Shown in pieces: positions 44,901-55,949 of a stretch of 64,000 nucleotides of DNA. This DNA is from Ustilaginoidea virens (Eukaryota; Ascomycota; Sordariomycetes; Hypocreales; Clavicipitaceae). Location: positions 1 to 64,000 of the forward strand of contig NC_057319.1 in assembly GCF_000687475.1 (NCBI RefSeq). The letters run 5' to 3'. The notes below the pieces were generated by a model that saw nothing but the letters and a program-made list of their open reading frames with translations, did no database searches and had not been told where the DNA came from. The position numbers and the translations under genes are program-made. Numbering within the stretch: the stretch's first letter is position 1; each line of letters starts with the position of its first letter.

Positions 44901-46860
44901 TAATTTTAGCGCCGGTAGTCGACTGGACTATCCTTTCCAAGGCTTCTTTATTAGGGTGGCCTAATCGCTTATGCTATATCATAGCCGTAGCTTCCGAGGC
45001 AGACGCATTATAGGTATCCTTCGAGATAGCCACTGCTATAGCGGGCGCTGTAGTGGTTGGAATGGGATGAGATGATGTGCATTGTGTAGCCGCAGAATTG
45101 TTAATTGATGGAGGCATATTTTTATCTGATATAGTAGGGTCTTCCCTACTAATAATAGATGAAGGCGGCGTAGTATCCTCAGAGGTACTAGATATAGAAG
45201 GGCAAGATACCGTAGTATCGTCAGAAGGGTAAGATACCGTAGTATCCTCAGTAATAGTAGTAGTGGCAGCAACAGCGACTTCGCTATACTTAATAACCTG
45301 TTGGCCAAACATCCGGTTAGTATAAAATAAACGGTCCTTATTGTGTGTAATCCAGCCAGTCTGTGAGTTCCAGTGGTAATTCGCACGCATAAATCGTTCC
45401 AAGCTTGCCATATTAGTATGAAACGTCGGTATATATGCTACGTATAGTAGCTCGAAGATGCCTTTATTAGTATTTAATTGTACTCTTCTATATCCTAGTA
45501 TAGAAGGATTAGATTTACCAGCAAATGCTGTTTCGGGCTCGATATTTGGAACGTAATCTAGTAACCGGTCCTTATTATTGGTGATGTGAGTGTTGGAGCT
45601 ACTATCCAGTATCTAGGAATCTTTAAGTGGATAGGGTATAGTTGAGAGAGATGCCTGTGGGCTGGTAATAGATAGGGATGCCTATGGGCTTGCCTGTGGG
45701 CTGGTAATAGTCATTGACGATATAGTCGGTTCGGGTTGCATAAGGTTGTGTAACGTATTACTATCCTTGCTAGCAAACGCAATTCTAAGTGATGTAGAAG
45801 GAGAGGGTGGCTGTAATACAATAGGATTAATCGTGATTCCTTTCGCTTGTAATGCTTTAACAACTATATCCTTAAAGCGCTGATCAGATGAAAACTTGGA
45901 TTGGATTTTATTAAGTATAGTGGTATTGGGCTTCCAATCCTTAGGCGCCTTTTGCTGGTTTAAAATATAACAATCTTCCCAGCGATGAAAAAGGCCACAA
46001 ACGCATGGTTGTTTTGGCTTGGTAATGTCAGTTGTTTTTTGTTGATTATTTTGTTGATTTTTATTTGCATCATTAGTTGTATCTATATCCTGGAAAGAGG
46101 CAAAGGCACCTTGTGCTCTTTGTTGTTGTGAGGCAAACTCTTGCTCGAATAAATCACTAATATAATGACCGTCGGGTATCTTTTTCTCCCATCCTTCTTT
46201 ATTATTGCGTTGCTTTTCCTTAATTCTATTCTTCCAATAATTAGAAAAGGCTGGTATAATAGATTCCACGGCGTCGATAAAATCCTGGGTTGGTCGGAGT
46301 CCTTGTGTATCTGGTAGGTTAATATTAATAGCTTCTGCAAGGACTTTCTTATAGGAAGTAATCCAGCTGGATATCTTAGTCCTATTAGGACTTCGCAGTA
46401 CAGCTGTATAGCGCTGGCGGATATCTTTTTCATGGTCCCAAGTGGTGGGCTGCAAGCGTTGTTTTAACAGGTATAGCTGTGCGGCAACATCATTTTCCTG
46501 GCTTATGGTATCGTAGTAGTTGCCTATAGTTGCGATAATCCAGCGTTGGATATTAATAAGAGCTTTTTTTTTATCCTTATAATCCTGTAGGGCAGTCCTA
46601 TAGACATTCGTCATATACTGTAACCTAGTAAAATTAGAATTATCGAGGTCAAGGATAGAGGAAGCATGAGGCTTGATGGTAGTAGCGGTAGGCTCAACGG
46701 GCTGTTATAAGGTAGGCCTATCTTGCACAGAAGGGTTGATATAGGCCTAAATATTTTCGTTGATAGCGAACTTTTCAATTATCGAGATCCATTTAAACCA
46801 GTCTTTACTGCCTAGCAGCTGGAAGTTTGCCGGGTTTCCCAGGTCGGTATTGGTAGCCAT
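41998..46860 (-). pseudogene. Inner copia gag-pol (single frame, ~1620 codons, RIP stops)
   Basis: The start ATG at 46860 ('MATNTDLGNPANFQLLG') is in frame with all later parts. Gag runs to ~45680 and has a CxC-x3-H-x4-C knuckle ('CVCGLFHRWEDC', about 45970-46010). Protease 'ILDSSSNTHITNN' lies near 45600. The HHCC pre-integrase domain begins 'HKRLGHPNKEAL' (44967) with 'CE-CSLSK'. Integrase, a Ser/Thr/Pro-rich linker (43800-44000), RT ('MDAVSAFTNS', 'YPDGFK', then 'FMDGIVVLF' near 43035 where YxDD is expected), a tether and RNase H ('SSDAAFADNKETQKSTQG', 'SSTEAELLALL', 'IPTNNIVADGLTKAL') follow, with the stop at 41998. Two stops interrupt the gag N-terminus. Long open segments: 45682-46614 and 41998-42879. 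Confidence 0.92.
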
Positions 46861-47703
46861 AGTGGAATAGATAGGAAAGGCAGGATAGGTAGGATAGGTA
46901 GGATAGAATAATAATAGGAAAGAATAACAATAAGAAAGAATAACAACCTAGCCTTAGTCAAAGAAAATCCAACGGAATAAAAGGTCCAAGTAAATCCAAA
47001 GGGCAAAATAGTCCTAGGCAAAAGGGGTTAATTTAGTTAATCTAGTCACAATATACCACACTTATGGTCTTCCGGCCTTAGTAGTCAAAAGTCGCTTGCC
47101 GGCTTCTTAAGTCAGAAGAAATATTTCGCGTAGGCAAATGTGTCGGCACTGCTGCGTTCTTTTGGGCTATGCCTTGCACTAGCAATTTATATGGCAGTAC
47201 GGGTGCCCTAGCAGAACTTTTGCCCGAGGCTGATTTCTTCGTCGGAAAGAATATTTAATTGTAGAAAATCGTTTGGTAAGATAGCGACGATATAATAGAA
47301 GATGCGCAGGTAAGCAGTCGGTATGCCTATTGCGCGGCAAAGGTCGGAATATAGTGACAGAATTTGCGCGATTGTGCAGGTTTGCACGCTATTTATCACG
47401 CGTTTATACGGTCCTAGTAATAATATTAGCACAGAGGTATAAGAAATATAGTAGCAAGAAAAGATTGATATTGCATAAAATGCGTAATTGCACTCTTGCA
47501 AACCTATGCACAGCTGCGTGCAGCTGGCTAAAGTCAGTACGCAGTTGTTTGCGTATATAATAAAAAGGGGAAAACAGCTGGCAATCCGTCGGACCAGCTG
47601 GTAATTTGTCGGCGTGCAGCTGGCAATAAATGCACGCGAATAATAGTCGGAGAGAAATCGATAGAATAAAATAGATAGAATAAAGCGATTTACCGGGTGC
47701 AAA
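46861..47703 (-). other. Inner copia leader
   Basis: Untranslated leader between primer-binding site and gag. It contains three CAGCTGGCAAT-like units (47570-47630). A 164-codon minus-strand frame (47208-47702) has no ATG (it opens with TTG and contains none), so it is not called. Confidence 0.7.
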
Positions 47704-47716
47704 CCGGGCTCATAAC
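47704..47716 (-). promoter_or_regulatory. Primer-binding site for a half initiator-tRNA
   Basis: On the minus strand GTTATGAGCCCGG directly follows the 5' LTR. It is the same initiator-tRNA anticodon-arm site as in the other copia copies. Confidence 0.8.
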
Positions 47717-48266
47717 TGTCAAACGTTTTCGCCTGCTAAGATAATGCAGTATGCGAAGGATAAAGGCAGTGGAATGGTAAAATCGCAGTAAGGTAAAGTA
47801 ACGGCACAGATAAGATACGAGACTAAGGCGTAGGGACAATCTGATGTGCATTAATTCTGCATACTTGCTTGCATGCATACATCCATCCATTCCTTCCCAC
47901 TATTTGGGTAGGAATATCTAGGGATTTAAATACATAATATTCCACCATAGAATATCCCTAGTGAAATCAATCTGACGTAAATATCCTGACCATACTGTGA
48001 TATCATAGATATGTGGCGAAATGTGCATTTGTAGTGCATCGAGATTTGCGACGATAAAGTAGTGTGATCAATTTGTGATGCATCATACATTTGCGCGTAA
48101 GGGAATGTGTGTAAGTATTGGGTACTCAACTTTGCTAGCAGCCGCCATATAAATATAAGTACTGAATACTTAATACCTTTTTCAATCTGATGATGCGGCG
48201 ATGCGTAAGAATTGTCGGCGATTAATATCTAAAAATAATAAAATAATAAATAATTTCATTCTGACA
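47717..48266 (-). repeat. Inner copia 5' LTR
   Basis: 550 bp. Next to the primer-binding site on its left and the target duplication TTACT on its right. Confidence 0.93.
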
Positions 48267-48271
48267 TTACT

Positions 48272-50134
48272 AGCCTTACTCCTGCCGACCTTGTTGGCCC
48301 TACTGGCCCTGTTGGCCCTGCTGGCCCTATTGGCCCTGCTGGCCCTGTTGGCCCTATTGGCCCTGCTAGCCCTGCTAACCCTATTAGCCTTACTGACTTA
48401 TTCCCTAATTATGATTTATATCACCTAATATGGGATTCCTGCTATGCAGCTAAGTATAAGCTAGCTAAAAAGGCCCCTAATGGTACGCCTAATAGCTAGA
48501 AGGATGTGCTACGAAGTCCTGAAAAAGACCTTTAGATAAAGGCACTATTTAAGGAATTCGAGCAGCTTTTAGATACTAAAGTCTTCCAATTTATTCCTAA
48601 GTCTAGCGTTCCTATTGATAGGAAAATTATACGCAATAGGCCTGTTTTTTAGGTTAAAAAGGATGCCAATAATTAGCCTATAAAATATAAGGCTAGATTA
48701 GTGGTTAAAGGTTTTATGCAAGTCGAAGGAAAGGACTTCCAGCATACCTATGCTTCCACCTCTATCCCACCCACCTAGAGGGTTATACTGGCTTTAGCAG
48801 CGAGTAATAATTGGGAAATAGAGCAGATCGACTTTATAGGTGCCTTCCTTAATAGCGAACTTTCTAAGACTATTTATATGGATATCCCTAATGGATTTCT
48901 TGAATTTATAGAAAGCTTATTACTAACTGATAGCAAGCTTTGGTCTAATATACAGCGCCAACGGTTATTAACTTTGCTTAAAGAAGCTGGATTTGACCCT
49001 TCTATTAAGCAAGCTATCTTACTAAAGAAGGCCCTATATGGGCTAAAACAAGCACCCCGCGAATGGCAATACCGGCTAAAAGACCTGATTTCTAGTGAAG
49101 GTTTTTCACCTTTAGCTTCTGATGCTGCCGTCTTCTATAATAAGCATATTAGCACCTTTATCGTCACTTATGTTGACGATTGCCTATTAGTTGGTCCAAA
49201 TATAACTTATATTAACTAACTAAAAAGGAAATTCCATAAGGTCTATGCTATAGAAGACCGCGGTCCGGCTTCCTTCTTCTTAGGCGTACAGATTATACGA
49301 AATAGGAAGGAAGGTCTATTATGGCTATACTAAGCCCAATTTATAGCAGAGGTCCTAGCTAAATTCGGTCTATAGGATACTAAACCTCAGCTAATTCTAC
49401 TTCAACCAGGGATTCTAAATGAATCTAGTGGAAAAGACCTTAGCCCTACTGATCAGAGCCTTTATCAGAGCCTTACTGGCACTATAATGTGGCTTATGAT
49501 AATGACTAGACCCGACCTAGCATTCCCTACCCAATACCTTTCTCGGTTTATGTCGAAAGCAACTAATGTGCATCTAAATGCTGTAAAGGGCAGCTTTAGT
49601 TACCTTAAAGGCACTGAGAACCTAGCTATTTGCTTTAGTACTACTAAAAGCAACCAACAGCCTATTATAACCGCTTATTCTGATAGCGATTTTGCTGGCT
49701 GTAAAGAAACCTCTAAATCTACTAGAGGCTTCCTGACTACCATTAATAGTGGTCTTATTAGCTGGCGTTCTAAGCGAGCCTCTTTAGTAGTGCTTTCTAC
49801 TTTAGAAGCTAAATCTGATGCATTACTTGAGACTATCCGTAAGGTATAGTGGCTTTCTAACCTTTGTAAAGAGCTGGAAATTGATATCTTACGCCCTATA
49901 CTGCTATACTGCGATAACTAGGGCTCTATTTCGAATTCTAACGACCCTAATCAGTATGCTCGCACTAAGCATACGCTATTAAAATTCCGGTATATTAGGG
50001 AGTAAGCCCAGCTGGGCTTAGTGAAAATTACCTACTTACCTACTAATAGTATGCCTGCTGACGGTCTTACAAAGCCACTACCGGGCCCTAAATTTACTAG
50101 GTTCCGCGAGTTACTAGGTCTTAGGGCCTGCTAA
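48272..50134 (+). pseudogene. Outer copia gag-pol, 3' part (linker, RT, RNase H)
   Basis: Continues the same frame after the inner insertion: a collagen-like Gly-Pro-X tract, then RT ('QIDFIGAFLNSEL', 'ALYGLKQAPREWQYRL', intact catalytic 'YVDD' at 49169-49180, 'FFLGVQI'), a tether ('MIMTRPDLAFPTQYLSRFM'), RNase H ('AYSDSDFAGCKETSKSTRG', 'STLEAKSDALLE', 'LPTNSMPADGLTKPLPG') and a stop at 50132-50134. The two parts total about 1649 codons. Scattered TAG/TAA codons (for example 48500, 48650, 49848) make it non-functional, although the RT active site survives. Confidence 0.9.
48296..48385 (+). repeat. 9-bp repeat encoding a collagen-like Gly-Pro-X tract
   Basis: Eight consecutive GGCCCTNNN units (48296-48367), followed by two degenerate units (Ser-Pro-Ala, Asn-Pro-Ile). 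In the polyprotein frame they read Gly-Pro with Thr, Val, Ala or Ile. The tract lies between integrase and RT, 25 bp from the inner element's insertion site. Confidence 0.9.
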
Positions 50135-50255
50135 CTTATACTAATTTACTTTTACTAAGGTTTTTCTTATGTTTTTCCTTAGCACTTTTTACTGCATTTT
50201 CTTTCCCTATCCTTTATACGATTAGCTTGCTACTATAGTAGCTAATCAGAGGGGG

Positions 50256-50977
50256 TGTTAAAATCCTATAGTAGCCTACTAGGCTGCTGGCCTAATGCCC
50301 TGCTGGCCTAATGCCCTACTGGCCTACTGACTTTCTAGCCCTTATACCACCTCTTGGACTTATGGTAGTATTACCTTAGACCTTTGCCTTTTACCTTAAG
50401 GATTTTCAGTGGATTATTTACTGTATATCAAGTAAGGTAGGCCTTGTTGAAAAAGGTGTGGCATTACTAAATTAGCGTGGTTGCCCACTAGCGTGGTGGC
50501 GGCCTACTAGCGTGGTGGCTAGTCTACTAGCGTAGTGGTTGCCTACTAGCGTGGTGGTTAGTCACTACCGTGGTGGTTGGGGTGGCCGGATATAGCGGGG
50601 TTAGTCGGATATAGTGGGGTTAATAACGAGCATTACGGGGAGCTCTCTTACTGGCTACCCTGGATGCCTGGGCCTATCCCTCCTTCGTGTATATATAGGA
50701 TAGCTTTCCCCCTTCTTTCTAGATAGTAGAAGGGCAGCACAATCGAACCTGTTAATGCACTATATGCCTCTTAACTCCCACCTTCCCTGCGTTATTCTAG
50801 TTATCTTATATTTGCCTTGCCTTTACACTTGCCCTGCTTTATAGCACTTGTATAGTCTTAGGACTTAGTGAAGAATCTAGTATTTATACTAAGATTAAGT
50901 CACAGGTCGCAGACAGTCTCGTGCCATTTAGCTAGCTAGTAAGGCTTTGCTTTATAGTGACCTTTAGAATTGCAATA
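50256..50977 (+). repeat. Outer copia 3' LTR
   Basis: 722 bp, TGTTAAAATCC to TTGCAATA, preceded by AATCAGAGGGGG (polypurine tract). It differs from the 5' LTR in minisatellite copy number, in an extra 'ctgctggcctaatgccctac' unit near 50290, and in scattered transitions. Confidence 0.88.
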
Positions 50978-51124
50978 AAGATTAATCTAGGGTTAATATA
51001 AGTACTAATGATAATTATTACTATATCTAGTCGATAAGAGCCTATATCTAATGCTTAGTCTACTTAGCCTAGGCGTATATCCGGCGCTTACTCTCTTAGC
51101 TTTAGGATAGCTATTTTTAGAACC
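50978..51124 (-). pseudogene. Gypsy gag fragment
   Basis: 'tctagggttaatataagtac' through 'ttaggatagctattttta' matches 32495-32640 (gag of the subfamily-B fragment). It is cut on the left by the outer copia LTR and on the right by a Gypsy LTR. Confidence 0.65.
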
Positions 51125-51368
51125 TGTGATGGACTGGCCCTAGGGCGACTGCGAATAGGCGTTAATGATATATATTAAATAGACTAAAGAGGAAGGAAAA
51201 GGATCTAAATAGGAACCTTCTATTTAGTCTATTTATATCCCGATTATAATATATATTAAAGTCCTAGTATAGTCCCGTGACTCCGTCTATTGCCCTTCTT
51301 AGGCTAAATGCGGGTGCAGCCCGAGTCCTAGCTATATTGTAGCACGGGCGTAGCCCGAGCCCGTAATA
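51125..51368 (-). repeat. Gypsy 3' LTR (subfamily A)
   Basis: 244 bp, TGTGATGGACTGG to AGCCCGTAATA, followed by TACCCCCCTCCTCC. It carries TTAAATAGACT (plus-strand reading), which matches the element's own primer-binding site. Confidence 0.84.
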
Positions 51369-51805
51369 TACCCCCCTCCTCCTCTTTAGAGTCGGAAGAA
51401 TAAATTATCTAAAGTTATCCCCTTTATATATCGCCCCCTAATTAAAACCTATTATAGCCCTTAAAAATAACCTTAATTAGATATATAGGATATTAATCGG
51501 GCGCGTAGATATGCCAATATATAACTAATGTAAATATAGCGGGGGCTAGAGTCGGTATGCTTTAGGCAGATGTAATGGAATCTTATTAAAGCCGGTCGTA
51601 GTACTATCAGCTGGAAGGAATAGTATTATAGCTATCGTAGAGCAGAAAAAATTTTATCGCTAGCCGTCGGTAGGAATCCGTCTATACTAAGGCTTTTTCC
51701 TTTATCTATTTCTCTTTTATATTTCTTTCTCCCTCTCTCTATCCTTATGCCTATTATTACTAAGGCTATTATTCCTAGTAGTAAGTTTACAGTATTACTA
51801 CTATT

Positions 51806-53494
51806 ATAAGAATCGTCCTTACTAATAGAGTAGCACTATTAAAAGTTCTTAGATCGTTCGTATTAGGTCCGCATAATAAATCGTCTAATACTAATAGGTA
51901 TTTAGGTCCCCCTATTTGCTATTATATCGGATTTATCGCTATATTATCTAGAGGACTAGTAGATAGGAATATACTTATCGCCTGGAACCCTCTTATAACC
52001 CTATTAGTTCTATCCTAAGCGTCTACTAGGGACTCTAGAGGTACTAAGTATAGAGGAGGTTTCCAGCTAGAAATGCTATTACGGCCGCTATAGTCTATAC
52101 CCTCCTTAGGACGATTGCGTATTTCCCCCCCTAGCTTTAAGCTTATTATTATTTCCGATAATGATAAAAGTTCGGCAGAGCCCCTATCGCTTAATATAGG
52201 GGCCTTATCGTCCCCCTTATATCTTTCCGGCCCTTCTTATATAGGAGTCCTATCGTCAGCAGGGGTAATATTAATAAAAACTTCTTTTTTGATAGCTATT
52301 ACCCCTAAGACCCTATCGGGAGTACTATTAGCTCCCTCCTCGTCTATAATTATGCCCTAGATACCTTCGCGCGCTAAGAAAATGCCGCCCTTACCTACTA
52401 TTAGATCGTTATATTAGCGGTTACAAAAGAAGCATACTATAGGGGAGTTCTTTATTTAAGGGGATTCTAAGGGATTAAATATTAATAATATTAAAGAGGT
52501 AGAGTATGCCTATATCGCCTATATATAGCATACTATAGACACCGGAGAATATATCGTCTATATGCGGTCTAATTGCTTTTAGGTATATATTTAATGCCAT
52601 TAGAAATATAAGATATGCATTTAGTGCGAGCGTATAATATCGATAAATCCCTAACTGCAGCGGGTAATAAAGCGTATTATCTGTATAGCATAAAAGAAAT
52701 AAAGTATTAAGGAGGCTGCCTATCTAAAGGTAGGAGATATCCTAAGCCGAAAGGCCTATCTTCGCCCTAAGTTTAATACGCTATATCGTTAATAGGATAA
52801 ACTATAGGCTATAGCGCAAAAGCATACTATAATAGCCTTTTCTATATATGCTTCGGCTACTAATATCGGCGGATCGACTCCTACTATGCTTATAATAACT
52901 ATTATTCCCTCTGCCTTGACTACTAGGTCCTAATAGGCTAGCGGCAACTCTATAACGCCTATTATATAACTGCTCGCAGAGTAACGATAAGATATACGGA
53001 TTATTATAGAGGCGATAACTAGCTTCGCACATTAGGTTACCCCCGCTATACCTACGCCCTATACTCCGCCTACTTCCCCTTGGTTAGCATCCTCCCTATA
53101 TGCCGGTATAGCCTCGCTTTAGGCCTTTATACCGACTACTATACTATAAGCCGAGGCCGGTTCTATTACTACCAGCCCGGCATTATAAGTATATTCCCCC
53201 GGACCTATTATGCCTTATTATAGGTACCTGAGCCATATTATACCTAATTAGTATCCGCCGACTATACTATTAATACCATCGCTATCTTTTCTATCCTACT
53301 ATCCTATAGTCCCCCCCCTGCCCCTATATGCCCCCCTACTGAATCCTATAGGTAGGCAGGGGAATACCGATAAGGGTAAAGATAATAGGGGTAATAGGAA
53401 TTAAGAAATATAGGAATAAGGCTAGAATTGCTAAAAAATAAAAGATAAATGCCGAAACTTATTAGATTACTTTACTAAAAAGGAAAAGGATTAG
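51806..53494 (+). pseudogene. Antisense ORF of the Gypsy element (copy 2)
   Basis: A single plus-strand frame of 563 codons runs from an ATA (ATG in copy 1) at 51806 to a TAG at 53492-53494. In between, the stops I read through are TAG or TAA. The longest open part is 52115-52357. Visible features: a central region with C-x6-C-x6-C-x2-C spacing (about 52545-52610), a conserved block 'SIKEAAYLKVGDIL' (about 52705-52745), and a Pro/Ser/Thr-rich C-terminal third. It is transcribed opposite to gag-pol. No family was recognised. The shared start, frame and end in two copies make a real ancestral gene likely. Confidence 0.68.
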
Positions 53495-55208
53495 TATTTT
53501 TTTTTTTTTATATTATTAGACGATATTAAGGTTATAAATCTAAAATCCGATCCTAAGGCCGTATAGGTCTATTATACATCCGAATATCCCCCTATTTAGC
53601 CTTGAATGCCTTTTATATTGCTATCTTTAAGAAGTTCTCTAGGGGTTCTTATATAGGTAAGTTATATCCTTTCTATTTAATAAGTATATTACAGTTCCGT
53701 CCCTAACCTTAAGTATTTTTTATAGCTAAAATCTTTTCTACTTTATATTCTTTATATAATCGATTAGAATCCTAGGGTAGTATAAGTAGGGGATCGGATT
53801 ATATATTAGTTACCTTTTAATTTAATAGCAGGTCGGAAGCCGCTTATTCGACTAGATTAATATAGAAAACTAAGTAAATACCTTATAGGATATTAAGTTA
53901 AATATTAAGCAGGGATAATATAGCTGTAATTATATACTTTGCTAAGACCTAATCGAACTTCTTATAAGGCCGGTTTATCTTAATATTATATAAGGTAAGC
54001 TATACCCGATCCCCGATTTAAAAATATTTTACTAAACGGTATAAATAGTTAGTTGCATCCTATTGCTTCTACTATATAAAGGCAATAGTAGCCTAGGCTA
54101 CCTCCTATCCCTTATAGAGGGTAGCTAAAAATAGGGCTGCCCGCCCCTTCGGGGTTATTAAACTCAATATTATATCTAGAGGCGATATAACTATTAGAAT
54201 ATTAAATCCGTTAAAGAGCCAATTAAGACTAAAACCGGTTACTAATAATATCCGGTTATTTAATACTAGTTGGTATACTATAAGGTATTTTAGCTAGTTA
54301 TATTAGTTAAAGGAGACTATAATATATAAGATAGCCTAGACCTTTTAGTTTATCCGTTCTATACTGCTATCGGTTTAAGGGTGATATATAGTCGAGAGGA
54401 GTTATTTAGTCCTGACTGAATTATAAAGTATAGTCTAAAATTATCTTACCTAATTAGATCCTTAGTTGCTAATAATTTCTTTAGGGAACCTATAGAAATG
54501 CTATTAGTATTATTAGAACTATTCTATATAGTCTTCCGCTTTTATAAAGTGTATTACCTTAAGCTGGATATACTTCGATAGGCAATTAATAATAACCATA
54601 AGGAATTGCGGGTTAAATATATTATATGCGGGAAGATCTATTATAAAGTCGATAGAAATCTGCGATTAAAATCGGTCTAGGATAGGTAATAGCTATAGTA
54701 GGCCCTGGCGTAATTATCGGCTCTTATATGCCCTATAGTATTAGTAATTCTAGATATATCTCGCTACCGCTAAAGATATATTATCGAAGTGGTAGTCTTA
54801 ATATAACAACTAGAATATAGTATTCTTCCTTAGATAGCCCGCAATAGGTGATTTATAGTATTACTATATAACTATAGTGGTTAAAGGTTTAAAAGAAGGG
54901 AGCTATATCTACCCCTAGTAGAGAAGCGCGCTATAGGCATTTAGGGTGCAATTTATAATCTATTCCCTTATCGAAGCCTTAATCGGAAAGCGTTTCTCGC
55001 CTATTACTACTACTACCTAATATGCCTTATACGTTTTATCTTTAGCTATAGCTTGATCCTAGAGTGCCTAAAGGTAGGAGTCGGCGAAAATACGCAAGCT
55101 ATTAGGTAAGCTAAATCCTAAAGATATAATTATAGGAACTAGTTTAGTAGTTAAATCTAAATAGAGTACTAAAATCGATAGTAGTTTTAAGATCTAGCTA
55201 ATCCTTAG

Positions 55209-55949
55209 TGTTAAAATCCTATAGTAGCCTACTAGGCTGCTGGCCTAATGCCCTACTGGCCTACTAACCTTCTAGTCCTTATACCGCCTCTTGGACTTAC
55301 GGTAGTCTTACCAACCTTAGGCCTTTGCCTTTTACCTTAGGATTTTCAGTAGATTATTTACTATATATCAAGTAAGGTAGGCCTTATTAAAAAAGGTGTG
55401 GCATTGCTAAATTAGCGTGGTGGGCCTACTAGTGTGGTGGCGGCCTACTAGTGTGGTGGCTAGTCCACTAGTGTGGTGGGTAGTCACTAGCGTGGTGGTT
55501 AGTCACTAGCGTGGTGGCTAATTACTAGTGCGGTGGTTAGGGTGGTTGGAAAGGCTGGATATAGTGGGGCTGCTGACGTATTATATACGTGGCATAGCGA
55601 GCATTACGGGGAGCTTTCTTACTGGCTACCTTGGATGCCTGGGCCCACCCCTCCTTCGTGTATATATAGGATAGCTTTTCCCCTTCTTTCTAGATAGTAG
55701 AAGGGTAGCACAATCGAGTCTGTTAATGCACTATATGCCTCTTAACTTCTTACCTTCCCTGCGTTTTCTGGTTATCTTATATTTGCCTTGCCTTTACACT
55801 TGCCTTGCTTTATAGCACTTGTATAGTCTTAGGACTTGGTGAAAAATCTAGTATTTATACTAAGATTAGTTCATAGGTCGCAGACAGTCTTGTGCCATCT
55901 AGCTAGCTAGTAAGGCTCTGCTTTTGTAGTGACCTTGAGAATTGCAATA
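55209..55949 (+). mobile_element. Solo copia LTR (outer family) with target duplication
   Basis: 741 bp, TGTTAAAATCC to TTGCAATA, flanked by CTTAG at 55204-55208 and 55950-55954. The uninterrupted site is at about 24258-24262 in the plus Gypsy (CTAAG in reverse complement). The CTAGYGTGGTGG minisatellite is at 55415-55530. Confidence 0.95.

Larger units (their letters stand above)
41411..48266 (-). mobile_element. Inner copia retrotransposon nested in the outer copia
   Basis: 6856 bp with two 550-bp LTRs (TGTCAAACG...TTCTGACA). It is flanked by the 5-bp target duplication TTACT (41406-41410 and 48267-48271). Removing the element and one TTACT restores the outer frame exactly. The primer-binding site lies at 47704-47716 and the polypurine tract (reverse complement TACCCCCC) at 41961. 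The gag-pol frame is continuous but has about 18 RIP-type stops. Confidence 0.95.
36928..50977 (+). mobile_element. Outer copia retrotransposon, split by a nested copia element
   Basis: LTRs at 36928-37616 and 50256-50977, a half-tRNA primer-binding site at 37617, a single gag-pol frame, and a polypurine tract AGAGGGGG before the right LTR. Without the 6861-bp insertion (inner element plus target duplication) it is 7.19 kb. Stops of RIP type inactivate it. The 5-bp flanks (ATTAT, AAGAT) differ and the flanking DNAs are unrelated, suggesting recombination after insertion. Confidence 0.88.

Noticed and set aside
47208..47702. 164-codon minus-strand frame in the inner copia leader as an extra gene
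   Set aside because: No ATG: the frame opens with TTG and contains no internal Met. It sits between the primer-binding site and gag.
48201..48428. Leu-Ala-rich 75-codon frame as a membrane protein
   Set aside because: Out-of-frame reading of the Gly-Pro-X repeat of the outer copia polyprotein. The polyprotein frame is supported by domains on both sides.
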